24,133 bases of DNA from TMED23 sp913054205 (GTDB lineage: Bacteria > Pseudomonadota > Alphaproteobacteria > Rhodospirillales > UBA2165): the NCBI GenBank assembly GCA_046582495.1, contig JAYGEG010000147.1, positions 1 to 24,133 on the forward strand, given 5' to 3'. Below are positions 14,621 to 22,318 of this stretch, piece after piece (the first letter of the stretch is position 1; every line of letters starts with the position of its first letter). A program made the position numbers and the translations under genes. Under the pieces are notes generated by a model that ran no database searches, was not told the DNA's origin, and saw nothing but the letters and a program-made list of their open reading frames with translations.

Positions 14621-15556
14621 TCAGGCCCGTTTCAAATGCGAAAACGCGCCACTGCCAAGATGGATTTCATCTCTTTCTTTGGCCAATTCCATTTGCCTTT
14701 GGCGTTCGCCATAGCGCTCCATTTGCTCTTCAGATTTTGTGCCGTGGCATTTCGGACAACTAATACCCGGTTTATAGAGCGGTGATTTTTTATCTTCATC
14801 GCTAATGGCATGACGGCAGGCATGGCAAAGATCATAAGGACCGACTTTTAAATCATGCCCAACAGAAACCCGATCATCAAAGACAAAACATTCCCCTTGC
14901 CACAGGCTTTTTTCCTCTGGAACTGTTTCGAGATACTTCAATATACCGCCTTCGAGGTGAAACACCTCTTCGTAACCTTGCGCTTTCAGATAAGCTGTCG
15001 ATTTTTCACAGCGAATACCGCCGGTGCAAAACATCGCAATTTTTTTATTGCCGAGCGCATTGCCGTTGTTTTTTACCCACGCCGGGAACTCTCTAAATGA
15101 TGTGGTTTGAGGATCAATCGCATGAGCAAAAGTGCCGATCTCGACTTCGTAGTCATTGCGTGTATCAACCACCACCACATCTGGATCAGAAATAAGCGCG
15201 TTCCAATCTTCCGGCTTCACATAAGTGCCGACGATAAGATTGGGATCGATGCCGTCAACGCCCATGGTGACGATCTCTTTTTTGAGCCGCACTTTCATGC
15301 GTAAAAAAGGGGGCTCTTCGGCGTAAGAGTCTTTGTGTTTTAGATCCGCCAGACGCAGATCGGACCGAAGATAAGCCAAAACATTCGCGACACCTTCCGG
15401 CGCACCAGCGATTGTGCCGTTTACACCTTCCTCGGCGAGCAGCAACGTTCCCATAACGCTTTCGGCTAGGCATTTTTCCAGCAACGGTGCCTGGAGATCC
15501 TGATAGTCCTCCAGCTTGGCGAAGTGATATAGCGCTACAACTCGAATTTCGGTCAT
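14621..15556 (-). CDS. trhO: tRNA uridine(34) hydroxylase TrhO (rhodanese-domain, YceA family)
   Basis: A 311-residue protein. TrhO makes 5-hydroxyuridine at the wobble position of tRNAs, feeding the cmo5U pathway. The N-terminal acylphosphatase-like domain (ALYHFAKLEDYQDLQ, LLLAEEGVNGTIAG) precedes the rhodanese domain (about 115-215) with VVDTRNDYEVEIGTF and the catalytic loop FCTGGIRCEKS (Cys177; Cys183 nearby). The C-terminal zinc-ribbon-like part has CHACRHA and CPKCHG. Length and order match the family. ATG 15556 is preferred to the in-frame TTG one codon earlier; the Shine-Dalgarno is weak in either case. Followed directly by the glutathione transferase gene. Confidence 0.95.
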   Translation of the reverse strand: MTEIRVVALYHFAKLEDYQDLQAPLLEKCLAESVMGTLLLAEEGVNGTIAGAPEGVANVLAYLRSDLRLADLKHKDSYAEEPPFLRMKVRLKKEIVTMGVDGIDPNLIVGTYVKPEDWNALISDPDVVVVDTRNDYEVEIGTFAHAIDPQTTSFREFPAWVKNNGNALGNKKIAMFCTGGIRCEKSTAYLKAQGYEEVFHLEGGILKYLETVPEEKSLWQGECFVFDDRVSVGHDLKVGPYDLCHACRHAISDEDKKSPLYKPGISCPKCHGTKSEEQMERYGERQRQMELAKERDEIHLGSGAFSHLKRA

Positions 15557-15634
15557 CAATTTTTCTGCAATTGTTGGAATATGGCCCCTGTTTTACGCCA
15601 ATTATAGCGCAAACCACAAGAATTAATGCGAAGT

Positions 15635-16471
15635 TCAGTCCTCGCCGGAAATCGCCCGCCGAATATCCGCATTGGCTTTTTGCAAGGTTTCCCCCCAGCG
15701 TCCGGATGTCGCGCCGCCATCAATGATCAGGTCTTGTGCGGTGATAAAGCTGCCTTCATCGCTGCATAAAAACAGCACGGCATTGGCGATATCATCAGGC
15801 GTTCCGGCGCGTGGAATCGGTTGACGATCGACAAATACCTTTTCAACACGCGCCGCAACCTCGTCGGCTTCTTTGTCGCTCATGCCCCGGCTTTTACCAA
15901 AAATGCCGGTTGCAATGCCACCTGGGGAAACCGTATTGACGCGAATATTATGTTCCGCAACTTCAATCGCCACACTGCGCGATAGGCTAATCACACCTGC
16001 CTTCATTGCGCTATAAAAATGCGAGGAAAATCCCCCCAATGTGGCAGCAACACTGGCATTCGCAACAATCGCACCGCCGCCATTTTGGCGCATTTGCTCG
16101 GTCGCGTGTTTGTAACTGAAAAAAACGCTCCTGAGCAAAATATCTACCGATCGATCAAAAACTTCAACATCAATATCAGAGATTTTCTGAAGCACGCCCC
16201 CGACACCTGCGTTGCAAAAAAAAGCATCAATTCGGCCAAAACGCTCGACAGATTTTTCGATCAGATTAACGGTATCGTCTTCTTGAATAACATCCGTTTG
16301 AACGAACAAGGTATTGGGCCCAAGCCGCTTTTGAATGGCCTCGCCTTCTTCAATGCGCCTTGCAGCTAAAACAACGCTGGCACCTTCATCAACAAATATC
16401 TCTGCCGTTCGAAGACCAATGCCACTGGTGGCACCAGTGATGACCGCGACTTTTCCGTCAAGACGACCCAT
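15635..16471 (-). CDS. Short-chain dehydrogenase/reductase (classical SDR)
   Basis: A 278-residue NAD(P)-dependent oxidoreductase. Rossmann motif TGATSGIG at 12-19, NAG at 87-89, and catalytic Ser140, Tyr153 and Lys157 (YSAMK). The C-terminal SDEGSFITAQDLIIDGG is the usual end of the fold. The sequence AARR after the second strand, rather than an acidic residue, suggests NADP(H) use. A tail of about 25 residues after the typical C-terminus is polar. GGGAG lies upstream of the ATG. It sits between slyX and trhO on the same strand, with gaps of 68 and 78 bp; no pathway follows from these neighbours, and the substrate is unknown. Confidence 0.92.
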   Translation of the reverse strand: MGRLDGKVAVITGATSGIGLRTAEIFVDEGASVVLAARRIEEGEAIQKRLGPNTLFVQTDVIQEDDTVNLIEKSVERFGRIDAFFCNAGVGGVLQKISDIDVEVFDRSVDILLRSVFFSYKHATEQMRQNGGGAIVANASVAATLGGFSSHFYSAMKAGVISLSRSVAIEVAEHNIRVNTVSPGGIATGIFGKSRGMSDKEADEVAARVEKVFVDRQPIPRAGTPDDIANAVLFLCSDEGSFITAQDLIIDGGATSGRWGETLQKANADIRRAISGED

Positions 16472-16539
16472 AGAAAAGATACTCCCTTAATTGAACAGGG
16501 ATCGAATGTAGCAAAAACGACATCAAGTTCAACACCACC

Positions 16540-16758
16540 TTAATAATGCGGCGGCGGTTTTTCCGGCAAGGCTGTCTGAACGCCTTCCTCCAAACTCAGG
16601 ATTTGATCTTTAAATTGCTCAATCGTTCTGACCAGCCGGTCGATGGTCGCCCATTGTTTGGCGATGCCATCGCTTAAATCCTGAATGACGGATTCCTGAT
16701 GTGCTGAGTGCGCTTCAAGCTCACCTACCCGCTGTTCTAATTCTGACATTTCAATCAT
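16540..16758 (-). CDS. slyX: SlyX family protein
   Basis: A 72-residue coiled-coil protein. Heptad-like helix from ELEQRVGELEAHSAHQES to about residue 55, then the conserved terminus LPEKPPPHY, which marks SlyX. The function is unknown, although E. coli slyX lies near slyD. ATG 16758 has AAGG about 9 nt upstream; an in-frame ATG three codons later (MSELEQ) is equally plausible. Followed by the SDR gene. Confidence 0.93.
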   Translation of the reverse strand: MIEMSELEQRVGELEAHSAHQESVIQDLSDGIAKQWATIDRLVRTIEQFKDQILSLEEGVQTALPEKPPPHY

Positions 16759-16827
16759 CTAAATCGCCCTTTTAGGTTTTACCGATAGGATGAATAATAC
16801 GGGCCGCATTAAAGGGTGGCAAATTTC

Positions 16828-16854
16828 AAAAAAAGGGCTCCCAAATGGGAGCTC
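16828..16854 (-). terminator. Rho-independent terminator after the ABM-domain gene
   Basis: GGGCTCCC (16835-16842), loop AAAT, and GGGAGCTC (16847-16854) form an 8-bp stem with one G-T wobble. On the minus strand it runs straight into seven T. It is 24 bp beyond the stop at 16878. Confidence 0.85.
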
Positions 16855-16877
16855 GAATTAAAGTATAATCTTTTAAA

Positions 16878-17690
16878 TTAATTGCTGATCAGACGATAGC
16901 GGCGTTCATCCCACAGGCTACCTGTCAGCATATTCAATACAAATTGCGGGTTCGAATTAACCCCGCCCGCTCCTGGAATACCGGATAGCTGATTGCGAAA
17001 CGCCTTTTTTGCCGGCTGTACCTGGTGAGCAGCTTGGGCGCTTGCGTTTTTCCACATTTCAACAACAGTCATATGGTTAGAACGGTTTGATTGAGTCAAA
17101 ACATCCCAGCGCTGATTGCCGGCATGTTTTTGGCTTTTTTTGGCGATATCTTCGAGCATATCATTGTCGCAAGGGCCTTTAGAATCAACTTGACGTTTGC
17201 ACGGTGCAAACTGTTCCGGCGGAATGATATCCGCGTGCGTCAGCACATAGATTGTCGAGCCGTTGCCGCGGGGAATTGACTTTGGATTTGCCGCAACAAG
17301 GCCGACATGAGGGCGCTCATCGTAAGGTGCATAGAGCATTGGCTCCAATGCTTTACGAAACGCAACCGTATGGGATGAAGCCGCATGAGCAGCCCGTGCA
17401 TCCGGGCCGTTCCAGGCTTCGAGAATGACAAAATGGTTGGTACGAATAATGCGCTACAAACCTTCAAAGCGAAGATTTCCATTTTCCTTTTTACTCGCCG
17501 CGGTTTGAGCTTTGATCAAAGCTTCAACTTTAGACGCTGTACCCGCTGCGGCTTCAATATAGGTTACAATCCATGTTGGCTTATCAGACAACATTTTGCC
17601 ATTGCGCAATTTTGTATCCGCGTTGGCGATTGATGTGGTGCCGAATGCAATGACGAGCATTGCCAATATAAGTTTAATTCTATGCTGCAT
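16878..17690 (-). pseudogene. Secreted double antibiotic-biosynthesis-monooxygenase (ABM)-like protein with in-frame amber codon
   Basis: One reading frame of 271 codons is interrupted once, by TAG at 17454-17456 (codon 79). It starts MQHRIKLILAMLVIAFGTTSIANA, a signal peptide with an ANA cleavage site. The first ABM domain is split: TWIVTYIEAAAGTASKVEAL and NLRFEGL before the stop, then RIIRTNHFVILEAWNGPDA and HAASSHTVAFRKALEPML after it. A second ABM-like domain follows (STIYVLTHADIIPPE, then SNRSNHMTVVEMWKN). In ABM proteins the interrupted spot is usually Gln (FEVLQ), and TAG is one base from CAG. So a single substitution or a base error explains the break. The promoter-proximal palindrome and the downstream terminator are intact. 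Function of the family: small heme- or quinone-acting monooxygenases; the role here is unknown. Confidence 0.75.
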
Positions 17691-18106
17691 ATTTTCCTCC
17701 CGAATTTGAACAGCTAAATACCTAGGGAACTCCCTAGGCTATTACCCCTTAAACCCGATTAGTTATTCGGTTTTTCATTTATAGGTGGAAGGATAATGCT
17801 CAAGATGGAAATAATTGCCAAATTCTTAAAAAAATTTCCGCACACGTATTGGTGAGTTTTAATTAAAATATTTGTTTGTATATTAAATAGTTATGCGACC
17901 AAACAAATTTATCCTGTTTTAGGTAAATCTACATTAGCATGACGGTTTATTATAATTTGATGAATGTTTAGAATTTTTAACCGTTTTAAAATAATTTAAT
18001 TCTAATATCGTAAATAAAGTCTCTGCGGCTCTAAACACAACATGGAATTGAAGGAGCGCTTGGTCCAAGCTACACCCACTCATTGACTTAAAATGGCTCA
18101 CAAAAA
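17691..18106. other. AT-rich divergent intergenic region
   Basis: 416 bp of low GC between the divergent ABM-domain and YHYH genes. It contains the palindrome at 17721-17738 and a small dyad GCTTGG-T-CCAAGC at 18058-18070. I see no tRNA, no credible ORF (one unsupported 14-codon frame at 18042) and no transposon end. It must hold both promoters, but no -35/-10 pair is convincing. Confidence 0.5.
17721..17738. promoter_or_regulatory. Perfect palindrome, operator candidate
   Basis: CCTAGGGA, 2-nt spacer AC, TCCCTAGG. It begins 31 bp upstream of the ABM-domain gene start and has no T-tract on either side, so a binding site for a dimeric regulator is more likely than a terminator. Confidence 0.5.
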
Positions 18107-19175
18107 ATGAAAATCACCAGATCAGGCGGCCTCTATTTCATCGTCTTTATCATTTCATCGGTCTTCACCCTCAGCTTTGTCACCCAGCATGTTGTTGGCC
18201 AAGGCCCTCCACCTGCCCGCTATCACACGGCGGTGCAATCGAGTGGTGCCAGACTGGTGCAAGCGAGTTACAAAGCGCCCGCTTCCAATCGGGTCAGTAT
18301 CAAAATTGACGGCAATGACCGCGTTATTAAATCCAATGGCGTTCCACAGCACCAGGTCGGTGCTTTTCCCAATCGCCGTAACCCGCATACAATATCCGCG
18401 CAGGATTACGAATTTGAAATGCCGGCCAAACCTCAACTTCGCGGCCGCGCGATCGATGTGGGATTACGGAATTTTGGCGTTGCCGTGAATGGCGTGCCGT
18501 TCGATCCTTCAGCAGCCGAATGGTACAAAGGCTGGCGTGGCTCGGATTGGCGCTATGAAGCGCTCTCTGGCGCAGTGCCATTGGGAGTCGATGAAAACTT
18601 CGCTTCATGTTCAGCCAAGTGGCGCCTATCACTATCATGGCCTGCCGTGGGGATTGTTGAAACGTCTCAAGCTTTCTAAATCCGCGCATTCGCCTTTGAT
18701 CGGCTGGGCGGCTGATGGATTTCCAATCTATGCGCTGTATGGCTATGCAAATGGCAAGGGCGGCAGTATCAAGCTGCTTAAATCGAGCTACCGTGTAAAA
18801 TCCGGCAATCGACCCGGCGGCTTTACCGCTCCTGAAGGTACCTATGACGGCACCTTCATCCCGGATTACGAATTTTCCAAAGGCGCCGGTGATCTAGATC
18901 AGTGCAATGGCGCCGATGTCACGACGCCCGAATTTTCGAACGGCACTTATGCGTATTTTTTAACCGAAAAATGGCCGGTCATCCCGCGCTGCTTTAATGG
19001 CACGCCCGATAGCAGTTTCGAGCTGCGGATGGGCGGCGGTCCGGGCGACGGACGTCCTCCGGGCCCTCCGCCAAGCGGCCATCCTCCAGGCATGAGACCG
19101 GGATTTGGTCCGCCTCCGGGGGGACACCCTCCAGGCAGGGGACCCGGTTTTGGCTTGCCCCCTCATCCTCGCTAA
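18107..19175 (+). pseudogene. Secreted YHYH-domain protein with one-base insertion (frameshift)
   Basis: The first frame encodes a signal anchor (LYFIVFIISSVFTLSFVTQ) and the N-terminal part of a YHYH protein up to PLGVDENFA, then goes out of frame. The next frame continues with HVQPSGAYHYHGLPWGLL, the family's name motif, then LIGWAADGFPIYALYGYA and GTYDGTFIPDYEF, ending in a Pro/Gly-rich tail. Dropping one T at 18604-18605 (GCTTCAT to GCTCAT) joins both parts as a 355-residue protein reading DENFAHVQPSGAYHYHG, the expected family sequence. No other defect is seen, so the lesion is recent or a sequencing error. YHYH proteins are secreted, of unknown function. The start at 18107 has a weak Shine-Dalgarno. 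It is 18 bp upstream of the next gene, likely an operon. Confidence 0.82.
19074..19163 (+). repeat. Two-copy Pro/Gly-rich tandem repeat in the YHYH protein tail
   Basis: Two 45-bp units encode SGHPPGMRPGFGPPP and GGHPPGRGPGFGLPP. They make a low-complexity, probably unstructured C-terminal tail. Confidence 0.75.
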
Positions 19176-19193
19176 ATCAGGAGAACCCTAATT

Positions 19194-20073
19194 ATGAATT
19201 GGACAGAAAGACGCGAACGGTTTCGCGCCCTCACCCAAAGCGAAAAATGCGTTCATCCAGGCTCGGTGTTTGACCCGATCTCAGCCCGCATCGCTGAGGA
19301 TTTAGGTTTTGAGGTTGGCATGTTTGCCGGCTCCATTGCCTCAATGACCGTATTGGGGGCACCTGATCTTATCGTCCTCACGCTGTCGGAATTTGCCGAA
19401 CAAGCCTATCGGATTTGCCGGGCGGGCAATCTTGCACTGCTTGTTGATGCCGATCACGGCTACGGCAATGCGCTCAATGTGAAGCGCACGGTGGAGGAAT
19501 TAGAGTCCGCCGGCGTTGCCGCGCTGACCATAGAAGATACCGATCTGCCACAACCGCATGGAACCGTCGGCGCTCCCCGATTGATCTCGATCGACGAAGG
19601 CGTTGGAAAAATGAAGGCCGCCCTCGAAGGCCGCCAAGACCCCAGCCTCGTCATCGCGGCGCGGACCTCTGCGTTTCGTGTCACCAACAATGAAGATGCG
19701 ATTGCGCGGGCCAAAGCCTATGAAGCGGCGGGCGTCGATGCGCTGTTTTTTGCTGGCGTTGGCAGCAAGGAACAAATCGAGCTGCCCAACGAGGCGGTTT
19801 CAATTCCTTTGTTTATCGCGCCGCAATCCGGCTTCGTCGGGCCTGACAGCAAAGAGGGTGTTGATTTGGAATATCTCGCCAGGCAAAGGTGCCCGCATCT
19901 GTTTACAGAGCCATCAGCCGTTCTCTGCCGCCGTGCAGGCGACCTACGCGACGCTCAAAGCGCTCCGCGACGGTGTGCCACCTTCTGAGATTAAAAACAC
20001 CGCCCCCGGCGAGCTGATGAAACAACTCACCCGCGATCCAGACTACCAGCGCCTAATGAAGGATTATTTGTAG
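19194..20073 (+). pseudogene. Oxaloacetate decarboxylase-like ICL/PEP mutase superfamily gene with one-base insertion
   Basis: A TIM-barrel enzyme frame starting MNWTERRERFRALTQ carries FDPISARIAEDLGFEVGMFA, LLVDADHGYGNALNV (metal site), LTIEDTDLPQPHG and VIAARTSAF, as in bacterial oxaloacetate decarboxylases of this superfamily. After EYLARQ the frame turns to unrelated sequence, while the next frame gives GARICLQSHQPFSAAVQATY, then LKALRDGVPPSEIK and RDPDYQRLMKDYL, the true C-terminus. Removing one A in the AAA at 19885-19887 joins them into a 292-residue protein of normal family length. AGGAGA lies upstream of the ATG. It follows the YHYH gene by 18 bp. As the sequence stands, the product would be a 264-residue protein with a wrong C-terminus that lacks the last helices. 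Confidence 0.85.
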
Positions 20074-20230
20074 GCGAGTGGAAAGCGAGGTGTGCGGGGG
20101 AAAATCGGGTGCAGAAGTGAGACTTGAACGACCGGCTAACACACGTGGTATACGCCTTATTTGCAGCCACTTGCCGAAGGATCGTCACCAGAACTTGATT
20201 TGTTCGTGAGGGGTTCAACGACTAGGATCA

Positions 20231-20422
20231 GTGTTGATTTCAAATAAAGGGAATGTTCCGGTTAAGTTGAAACTAAGTGTTTTGGTCTTTACCGCTTTAT
20301 TTAGCCTGTCACTGCTATCTATAAGCGCCGAAAAAGCGCTGGCTGACACGGAAAAACCAGCCATTAAAAAACCTGTCAAAACCAGTGATAAAACAGCTGA
20401 GCCCGACCTACCGGGCACCTGA
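20231..20422 (+). CDS. Possible small secreted protein (63 aa)
   Basis: The frame encodes a signal-peptide-like segment (LKLSVLVFTALFSLSLLSIS, then a likely cleavage after EKALA) and a short Lys/Pro-rich mature part, TEKPAIKKPVKTSDKTAEPD, ending LPGT. The start would be TTG at 20231 with AGGA 7 nt upstream. I do not recognise a family. A signal sequence plus a cleavable site is better than chance, but the ORF is short and no ATG is present, so it may not be real. It converges with the formate dehydrogenase operon (38 bp between stops). Confidence 0.42.
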   Translation: MLISNKGNVPVKLKLSVLVFTALFSLSLLSISAEKALADTEKPAIKKPVKTSDKTAEPDLPGT

Positions 20423-20460
20423 CTGTTTGGATGATGTCGTCCGTCGGATGACCAACTAGA

Positions 20461-20583
20461 CTAGAGCCGAACGTCTTTAAGCTGGAATACATCAGCAGAG
20501 CTGAAATCCAATCCGCCCAAGATCACGGCAGCCAATACGGAAATGACAGCCGTCGCGACCAAACTATATACAAATGCTTTCAC
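20461..20583 (-). CDS. 40-residue single-pass membrane protein at the end of the formate dehydrogenase operon
   Basis: The ORF starts at GTG 20583 after AGGGG with a 7-nt spacer and reads (M)KAFVYSLVATAVISVLAAV to the end DVFQLKDVRL. One transmembrane helix near residues 5-26 is followed by a short polar tail with the pattern SSADVFQ..DVRL. I recall similar very small proteins in alphaproteobacteria, but no function. The longer in-frame reading back to 20724 overlaps the upstream gene and is not used. It begins 10 bp after that gene's stop, so it belongs to the same transcript. A role as a small accessory subunit of the membrane complex is a guess. Confidence 0.68.
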   Translation of the reverse strand: MKAFVYSLVATAVISVLAAVILGGLDFSSADVFQLKDVRL

Positions 20584-20593
20584 TGTCTTACCC

Positions 20594-20968
20594 CTATCTC
20601 CAAATATGACCACGAAGCGCAGCAGGCGCCTGACGGTTAGGACGACTGTCATACGAGCCGGATAATTCCTGGCCGCTCGATCCATGACGAAATTGTGGAA
20701 CGCGCTTTCCTGTTTCAGCATCAATCACCAAGGTATTGATCTGGAAAGCCGTATTGAAATTGCCGCCGTTAAACATAACCCGGACAAAAAATACCGCGCG
20801 TCCGGCATCTGTGCCAGGATAAATTTTAAGCACTTTTACATCATATTGCTTTTCAACGGCAGCCTGTACCTGGCTTTTACTCAAAGCGGCTTCAGCAATG
20901 GAACCAAAGCTCAAAAAGAGGACCAAAGCGACGCTCAGCACGCTCCATTTAGCCAAAATTTTAATCAT
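20594..20968 (-). CDS. Small secreted PepSY-like protein in the formate dehydrogenase operon
   Basis: A 124-residue protein with a clear signal peptide (MIKILAKWSVLSVALVLFLS to FGSIAEAA) and a mature part beginning LSKSQVQAAVEKQYDVKVLK, then AVFFVRVMFNGGNFNTAFQI and LVIDAETGKRVPQFRHG. The helix followed by strands ending in a conserved V.D..TG resembles a PepSY domain. The C-terminus is Arg-rich. The start at ATG 20968 overlaps the cytochrome b subunit stop by 8 nt and has AAGGACAGG upstream; longer in-frame starts back to 21088 lie inside the upstream gene. Position suggests a periplasmic partner or assembly factor of the dehydrogenase; the family call is moderate. Confidence 0.72.
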   Translation of the reverse strand: MIKILAKWSVLSVALVLFLSFGSIAEAALSKSQVQAAVEKQYDVKVLKIYPGTDAGRAVFFVRVMFNGGNFNTAFQINTLVIDAETGKRVPQFRHGSSGQELSGSYDSRPNRQAPAALRGHIWR

Positions 20969-22175
20969 GGCTAGCCTGTCCTTCAGGAGCGGCATGTCCG
21001 TCGCCATCAATCGATAACGGCGCGGGCTCAGGCTCGCCTTTAAGCTCGGCCACCCAAGCAGCATGGTGCTCACGCGCCCAGTTTTCATCTACTTCACCAT
21101 CCCACATTGCATCGATCGCACCTTCCATGCCGAGTGTTCCGATATAGATATGCGCAATAATGAGCGCCACCATGACCAAAGCCAAAATAGCGTGCCATGC
21201 CTGAAACAATTGCATTTCCTGGATGGACTCCAGTTTTGTCGGCAAATCAAAGCCAAAATTATTCAAAAGTGCGAAGGTTGACTCGAAGGGCGAAAATTCA
21301 AACGGGAACATCAAGCCGATGCCACTGTAGGATAGCGACGCGCCAGCCAATACCACAGACCAGAAAATAATTTTTTGACCAAAGTTGAATTTTTTTGCCG
21401 GCGGGTGAACATCGTCGCTGAACATACCGCCGCCAGCACGAATCCAACCAAGATCGTATTTGTCAAAAATGTTGTGCTTCGTCCACAGCACAACCATCAA
21501 AATGATACCGAGAATAAACGCAAATCCCATAAAATTATGGAGATACTTGCCGCCGATGGTCAGCGCAGAAAAAGCATTCGGCCCAATGATCGGGAGCACG
21601 ATATCTCGTCCATAGGTGAGGTTGAGACCGGTCAATGCGAGTACGCAAAACGGCACTGCGGTGAGCCAATGAGTAAACCTCTCAAGCATATTGAAGCGTA
21701 GAATTTTACTACCAGAGAATCCGGCGCCGATTTTGATGCGCCCTCGCCAAAAATAAAACAGCGCAAGCACAACTATAACGCCGAGAATCATCCAGGCACC
21801 AAATTGGAGCATGCCATTCATTCTAAACTGACGCCAATTCTCTCCTTGAGACTGCACCAGCAATCCGGCGTCCTTGTTGGGGATAGAAACGTTGCCTTTT
21901 GTGCCCAGTCGGATGCGGCCCCAAACAGTTGGTCTGCTTTCCTGCGGTAAAATAGTTGTTGGCACGGCTGCCGGCTCACCCCATTTTTGCGAGGCTGGCG
22001 GGCGCACACTTGAACCCGGTGACGTGGGTGCAATAGCTGTTGATTGATTAAGAGGATTACTTTGCGCAAAAGCGACTTTTTCTATGCCAATTAACCCTGA
22101 CATACCTGTCAACGTTAGGAACGCTGCCAAAGATAATGCGCCAATCCAAGGACCCATTTTCGATAAAAATTTCAT
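20961..22175 (-). CDS. Formate dehydrogenase gamma subunit (cytochrome b)
   Basis: A 404-residue membrane subunit that accepts electrons from the Fe-S subunit and reduces quinone. Residues 1-37 are a signal peptide; a Pro/Ser-rich periplasmic stretch follows to about 115, longer than in E. coli FdnI. Membrane helices start at MLQFGAWMILGVIVVLALF, then four helices hold the heme histidines His169 (ERFTHWL), His213 (KYLHNFMGF), His328 (QAWHAIL) and His342 (IIAHIYIG). The C-terminal part (GEVDENWAREHHAAWVAE) is cytosolic or periplasmic and polar. GAGGGA lies before the ATG. Preceded by a 143-bp gap after the Fe-S subunit gene; overlapped at its 3' end by the PepSY-like gene. Confidence 0.94.
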   Translation of the reverse strand: MKFLSKMGPWIGALSLAAFLTLTGMSGLIGIEKVAFAQSNPLNQSTAIAPTSPGSSVRPPASQKWGEPAAVPTTILPQESRPTVWGRIRLGTKGNVSIPNKDAGLLVQSQGENWRQFRMNGMLQFGAWMILGVIVVLALFYFWRGRIKIGAGFSGSKILRFNMLERFTHWLTAVPFCVLALTGLNLTYGRDIVLPIIGPNAFSALTIGGKYLHNFMGFAFILGIILMVVLWTKHNIFDKYDLGWIRAGGGMFSDDVHPPAKKFNFGQKIIFWSVVLAGASLSYSGIGLMFPFEFSPFESTFALLNNFGFDLPTKLESIQEMQLFQAWHAILALVMVALIIAHIYIGTLGMEGAIDAMWDGEVDENWAREHHAAWVAELKGEPEPAPLSIDGDGHAAPEGQASHD

Positions 22176-22245
22176 GAAACCATCCCTCGCGAAGTTGACA
22201 AGACCTACAATTAAAACATCAAGTTACAGAGCTATTGATACGACC

Positions 22246-22274
22246 CCGCAGCACCCATTATTCGAGTGCTGCGG
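22246..22274. other. Intercistronic hairpin between the Fe-S and cytochrome b genes
   Basis: CCGCAGCAC (22246-22254) pairs perfectly with GTGCTGCGG (22266-22274) around an 11-nt loop. No T-tract follows on either strand, so it is not a standard terminator. A weaker 5-bp stem lies at 22294-22308. It may stabilise or process the mRNA or set the subunit ratio. Confidence 0.5.
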
Positions 22275-22318
22275 CACCGTATTTTAAAATCCCTCCCTTC
22301 GATAGGGAAAGAAGACTT

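Noticed and set aside
17240..17482. 80-residue minus-strand ORF across the amber codon.
   Set aside because: It is out of frame with the conserved ABM sequence on both sides, so it is a shadow of the interrupted gene.
18042..18086. 14-codon ORF upstream of the YHYH gene, as a leader peptide.
   Set aside because: No Shine-Dalgarno, no run of regulatory codons, and no attenuator structure follows.
20098..20162. tRNA-like end on the minus strand with GTTCAAGTC (T-loop consensus).
   Set aside because: The five bases on each side do not pair (GGTCG against CTCAC), and no anticodon or acceptor arm can be formed. It is a chance match.
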